The notes beneath the pieces are model-generated. The model saw only the letters and a list, made by a program, of their open reading frames with translations, made no database searches and was not told the origin of the DNA. Positions 61,267 to 64,000 of a DNA stretch of 64,000 bases are shown one piece after another. A program made the translations under genes and the position numbers. This DNA comes from Nocardia alba NBRC 108234 (GTDB lineage: Bacteria > Actinomycetota > Actinomycetes > Mycobacteriales > Mycobacteriaceae), in the NCBI RefSeq assembly GCF_001612665.1, contig NZ_BDAX01000002.1, positions 744,001 through 808,000 of the forward strand. The letters run 5' to 3'. Numbering within the stretch: the stretch's first letter is position 1; every line of letters begins with the position of its first letter.

Positions 61267-63279
61267 ATGGGCCAGTTCTTGCAGTTCGTCTTCCTAGGTC
61301 TGTCGACCGGCGCGGTCTACGCGGTCTTGGCCACGTCGCTGGTCGGCGTGCACGCCGCGACGGGAATCATCAATTTCGCGCAGGGCGCGTTCGCCCTGTG
61401 GGCGGTCTATGTCGTGGCCGCGCTGCGGACCGACGGGACCTTCGTCCTGCCGCTCGGCAGTATCGCGCTCGGCAGTGAGGATCACCCGACGCCCATGGCG
61501 GCGGCGATCGCACTGGGAATAGCCTCGGCGACGGTCTGGGCGTTGCTGGCGCACCTGGTGGTGTTCCGGCCCCTGCGTCACGCGCCGGTGTTGGCGCAGG
61601 TGGTCGCCTCGGTCGGACTGATGTTGTTCATCCAGGCCCTGGTGGGTCTGCGGTTCGATACCGAGAACCTCTTCGCCACACCGGTCCTGCCCGAGAACAC
61701 GGTGACCGTGGCCGGGGCGCTGGTCAACGTGTCCGACCTGATCCTGGCCGCGATCGCGATCGTGATCGCCATCGGACTGCGGGCCTATTTCACGTTCACC
61801 ACCGTCGGCATCGCGACGCGCGCCGGCTCGGAAGACGAACTCGCCGCGCGCCTGACCGGATACTCCCCCGACCGGCTGGCCGCGATCGTCTGGGCACTCA
61901 CCGGTGCCGCCTGCGGGCTGATCGGCGTGCTCGCCGCGTTCACCATCGGCTTGAACGAGACGAGCTACACGTTCTATGTGATCCCGGCGCTGGCGGCGGC
62001 GCTGGTGGGCCGGCTGTCATCGTTCGGCGTCGCCTGCGCGGCCGGCTTGCTGTTGGGTTCGTTCCAGGCGGTGATCCTGTGGATCGATACCAAGGACATC
62101 TGGCCGAATTGGGCGCAGGCCGGGCTCGGCGACGCGGTGCCGTTCGTCATCGTCGTCGTCGCGTTGTTCCTGCTCGGCGGCCGGATTCCGGCCCGCGGCT
62201 CACTCGGGGCGGTGAAGATGCCCGCCGTGCGCATCCCCAAGGTCGCGATCGTGCCGACCGCGGCGGTGCTGGCCGTCGCGGTTCTCGCGATCGTCTCGAC
62301 CACCGGGACGTGGCGCTACGGCGTCGTCACCTCGATCATTCTGTCGTTGATCGCGCTGTCGCTGGTGTTGCTGACCGGATACCTCGGTCAGATCTCGCTG
62401 GCCAGTATGGCTTTCGCCGGCACGGCGGGCTTCGCGTTGTCGAAACTGTCCACCGCGTGGCACGTTCCGTTCCCCCTGGGCATCGTCGCGGCCGCTGCGG
62501 CTGCCACCGCGCTGGGGATTCTGGTCGCGATACCCGCGTTGCGCATCCGTGGCGCCCAGTTGGCGGTGGTGACTTTGGCTGCGGCACTGGCGATTCAGAG
62601 TTTCGTGTTCAACAATCCCTCGCTCACTCCCGCACAGGGCAACATCATCGCCGACCCGACGCTGTTCGGTGTCGATCTGGGCGTTCGTGACGGCACCACC
62701 CTTGTCACACTGAACTTCGCGCTGATGGTCCTGGTGGTCGTCGCGATCTGCACGCTGGCGGTGATGCGCATCATGGCGGGCGCGACCGGTCGGGCGATGT
62801 TGGCGGTGCGCTCCAACGAGCGAGCGGCAGCGTCGGTCGGCATCGACGTCGCCGCGACGAAATTGCTCGGCTTCGCCGTCTCGGCCTTCCTGGCCGGCGT
62901 CGGCGGTTGTCTGATCGGCTACAGCAGAGGGCAGCTCTCGGCGGGTTCGTTCACCGTGATGATCGGTCTGACGCTGATGGCCATGACCTACGTCGGTGGC
63001 ATCACCTCCGTATCGGGCGCGTTCATCGCCGGCACCATCGGTCCGCTGGGCGTGGGCTACGTATTCCTCAACCAGACACTCGAACTCGGCGAGTACTACG
63101 AGATCATCGCCGCGAGCGTGCTGTTGCTGATGGCCGTGCTCAACCCGGTCGGCGTGGCGGGGGCGATGACCTCGGCGATCGAATGGCTCACCACGGTGAT
63201 CCCACGCCGAGGCGGCCGTGCGATCACCGGCCCCGCGGCCGCCGAGTCGGGAAAGAAGGCGCCAGCGCATGTCCGATAG
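61267..63279 (+). CDS. Fused LivH-LivM branched-chain amino-acid-type ABC permease
   Basis: The 670-aa protein joins two permeases. The N-terminal half (about 1-310) is LivH-like, with FLGLSTGAVYAVLATSLVGVHAATGIINFAQGAFA. The C-terminal half (about 330-640) is LivM-like, with LVLLTGYLGQISLASMAFAGTAGFALSKL and IRGAQLAVVTLAAALAIQ. Each half has about eight membrane segments. Usually two genes encode these parts. The gene overlaps livG by 11 nt. The fused chain forms the complete channel. Confidence 0.88.
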   Translation: MGQFLQFVFLGLSTGAVYAVLATSLVGVHAATGIINFAQGAFALWAVYVVAALRTDGTFVLPLGSIALGSEDHPTPMAAAIALGIASATVWALLAHLVVFRPLRHAPVLAQVVASVGLMLFIQALVGLRFDTENLFATPVLPENTVTVAGALVNVSDLILAAIAIVIAIGLRAYFTFTTVGIATRAGSEDELAARLTGYSPDRLAAIVWALTGAACGLIGVLAAFTIGLNETSYTFYVIPALAAALVGRLSSFGVACAAGLLLGSFQAVILWIDTKDIWPNWAQAGLGDAVPFVIVVVALFLLGGRIPARGSLGAVKMPAVRIPKVAIVPTAAVLAVAVLAIVSTTGTWRYGVVTSIILSLIALSLVLLTGYLGQISLASMAFAGTAGFALSKLSTAWHVPFPLGIVAAAAAATALGILVAIPALRIRGAQLAVVTLAAALAIQSFVFNNPSLTPAQGNIIADPTLFGVDLGVRDGTTLVTLNFALMVLVVVAICTLAVMRIMAGATGRAMLAVRSNERAAASVGIDVAATKLLGFAVSAFLAGVGGCLIGYSRGQLSAGSFTVMIGLTLMAMTYVGGITSVSGAFIAGTIGPLGVGYVFLNQTLELGEYYEIIAASVLLLMAVLNPVGVAGAMTSAIEWLTTVIPRRGGRAITGPAAAESGKKAPAHVR

Positions 63280-64000
63280 CGTGCAACCCCTGTTGCGGAC
63301 CCACGGATTGTCGGTTCGCTACGGCGGCGTCGTGGCCAACAGCGATATCGATCTCACCGTCGACTCCGGCGAGATCGTGGGCCTGATCGGGCCCAACGGC
63401 GCGGGAAAGACGACGTTCGTCGACGCGGTCACCGGGTTCACCCCGTACACCGGCAGCGTCACCCTGGCGGGCGCCGCGCTCGACCGACTCGGCACGCATC
63501 GACGCCGCCGCGCCGGATTGGCCCGAACCTGGCAGGCGGGTGAGCTTTTCGGCGACCTCACGGTGGCGCAGAATCTCGCCGTCGCGATTCAGCCGACCGG
63601 TCTGCGAACGCTGTTCGCCGACATCATCGGCCGTTCCGTACCGCCGAGGCAGACGATCGACGCGGCCCTGGACTTGGTGGGCGTGCCCGGGGTCGCGGCG
63701 CAGCGCCCCGATGAGTTGACCCTCGGCCAGCAGAAACTGGTCGGCGTGGCGCGTGCGCTGGTCGGCGGCTCGACGGTGGTACTGCTCGACGAACCCGCCG
63801 CCGGACTCGACACGCACGAGAGCCAGGACTTCGGTCGGCATCTGCGGCGCATCGCGGCCGCGGGTATCGGCGTGCTGCTCATCGACCACGACATGTCGCT
63901 GGTCCTCGACACCTGTGCGCGCCTCTACGTGCTGGACTTCGGTGTCGTCATCGCCGCGGGCGAGCCTGCCCGAATCCGCGAAGACCCACGGGTGATCGCC
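63269..64000 (+). CDS. ABC transporter ATP-binding protein LivG-like (cut by window end)
   Basis: The first 244 residues of a LivG-like ATPase are present. Walker A is GPNGAGKTT (near 40-48), the Q-loop region is LARTWQAGELFGDLTVAQNLA, and the signature is degenerate (LTLGQQKLVGVARAL, where LSxGQ is usual). Walker B is VLLDEPAAGLD and the H-loop LLIDHDMSLV. The gene continues beyond the window. A LivF partner is expected downstream. Confidence 0.88.
   Translation, partial: MSDSVQPLLRTHGLSVRYGGVVANSDIDLTVDSGEIVGLIGPNGAGKTTFVDAVTGFTPYTGSVTLAGAALDRLGTHRRRRAGLARTWQAGELFGDLTVAQNLAVAIQPTGLRTLFADIIGRSVPPRQTIDAALDLVGVPGVAAQRPDELTLGQQKLVGVARALVGGSTVVLLDEPAAGLDTHESQDFGRHLRRIAAAGIGVLLIDHDMSLVLDTCARLYVLDFGVVIAAGEPARIREDPRVIA

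Overview
The window is high-GC actinobacterial DNA, most likely from Nocardia or a close relative. The evidence is the dense GC-rich coding with GTG/TTG starts, several genes that look leaderless (TANNNT about 7 nt before the start codon), a rifampicin monooxygenase very close to what I recall of the Nocardia farcinica enzyme, an MTB12-type lipoprotein, and two MpaB-type oxygenases. No rRNA, tRNA, CRISPR array or intact insertion sequence was seen.

Left part (1-29 kb), general metabolism and accessory genes. A BMP-type nucleoside ABC transporter operon (154-4939) runs with almost no gaps into an ornithine-cyclodeaminase-like gene and a nucleoside deaminase, and ends at a strong hairpin (6430-6470) shared with a convergent MHS-type transporter. 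Next come an ECF42-type sigma factor with its YCII partner, a crotonase facing a TetR regulator, a ferritin-like diiron 'hydrolase' with a polytopic membrane protein, a VOC/WYL divergent pair, a 58-aa membrane protein divergent from a permuted papain-like amidase, a patchwork of small genes (methyltransferase, epoxide-hydrolase-like protein, HxlR, MazG-like, DUF6086, ArfB, an HNH-like protein), a secreted lipase, PyrE, rifampicin monooxygenase, a second HxlR/MFS pair and an acyl-CoA dehydrogenase.

Centre (29.6-55.3 kb), a compact type I polyketide cluster that I cannot match to a known product. A LuxR-type regulator (minus strand) is divergent from mqnA-like, [AMP ligase-ACP-KS] and FAD oxidoreductase genes. 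A convergent two-gene unit encodes a flavin monooxygenase and a secreted protein. A second divergent promoter drives a fully reducing PKS module (KS-AT-DH-ER-KR-ACP, methylmalonyl-type AT) followed by a CFA-synthase-like methyltransferase, an extended SDR/thioester-reductase-like protein, an SRPBCC protein and a four-gene membrane/export unit (FtsX-like permease, ATPase, MTB12-like lipoprotein, YhgE/Pip-like protein). Both divergent promoter regions carry repeated TAGGGG/CCCCTA boxes, which suggests one regulon. The simplest inferred logic is: chorismate to an aromatic acid by the MqnA homologue, activation and loading, one or more reduced methylmalonyl extensions, oxidative and methyl tailoring, then export.

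Right part (55.3-64 kb). Two divergent MpaB/DUF2236 oxygenase genes flank a TetR gene, and both have the same TGATAGT-N14-(A/T)CTATCA operator upstream. A secreted alpha/beta hydrolase follows, then a branched-chain amino-acid-type ABC operon with a binding lipoprotein, a fused LivH-LivM permease and a LivG ATPase cut by the window end. A sigma-70-like promoter (59756-59784) and an intra-operon 18-bp hairpin (61192-61238) belong to this last operon.
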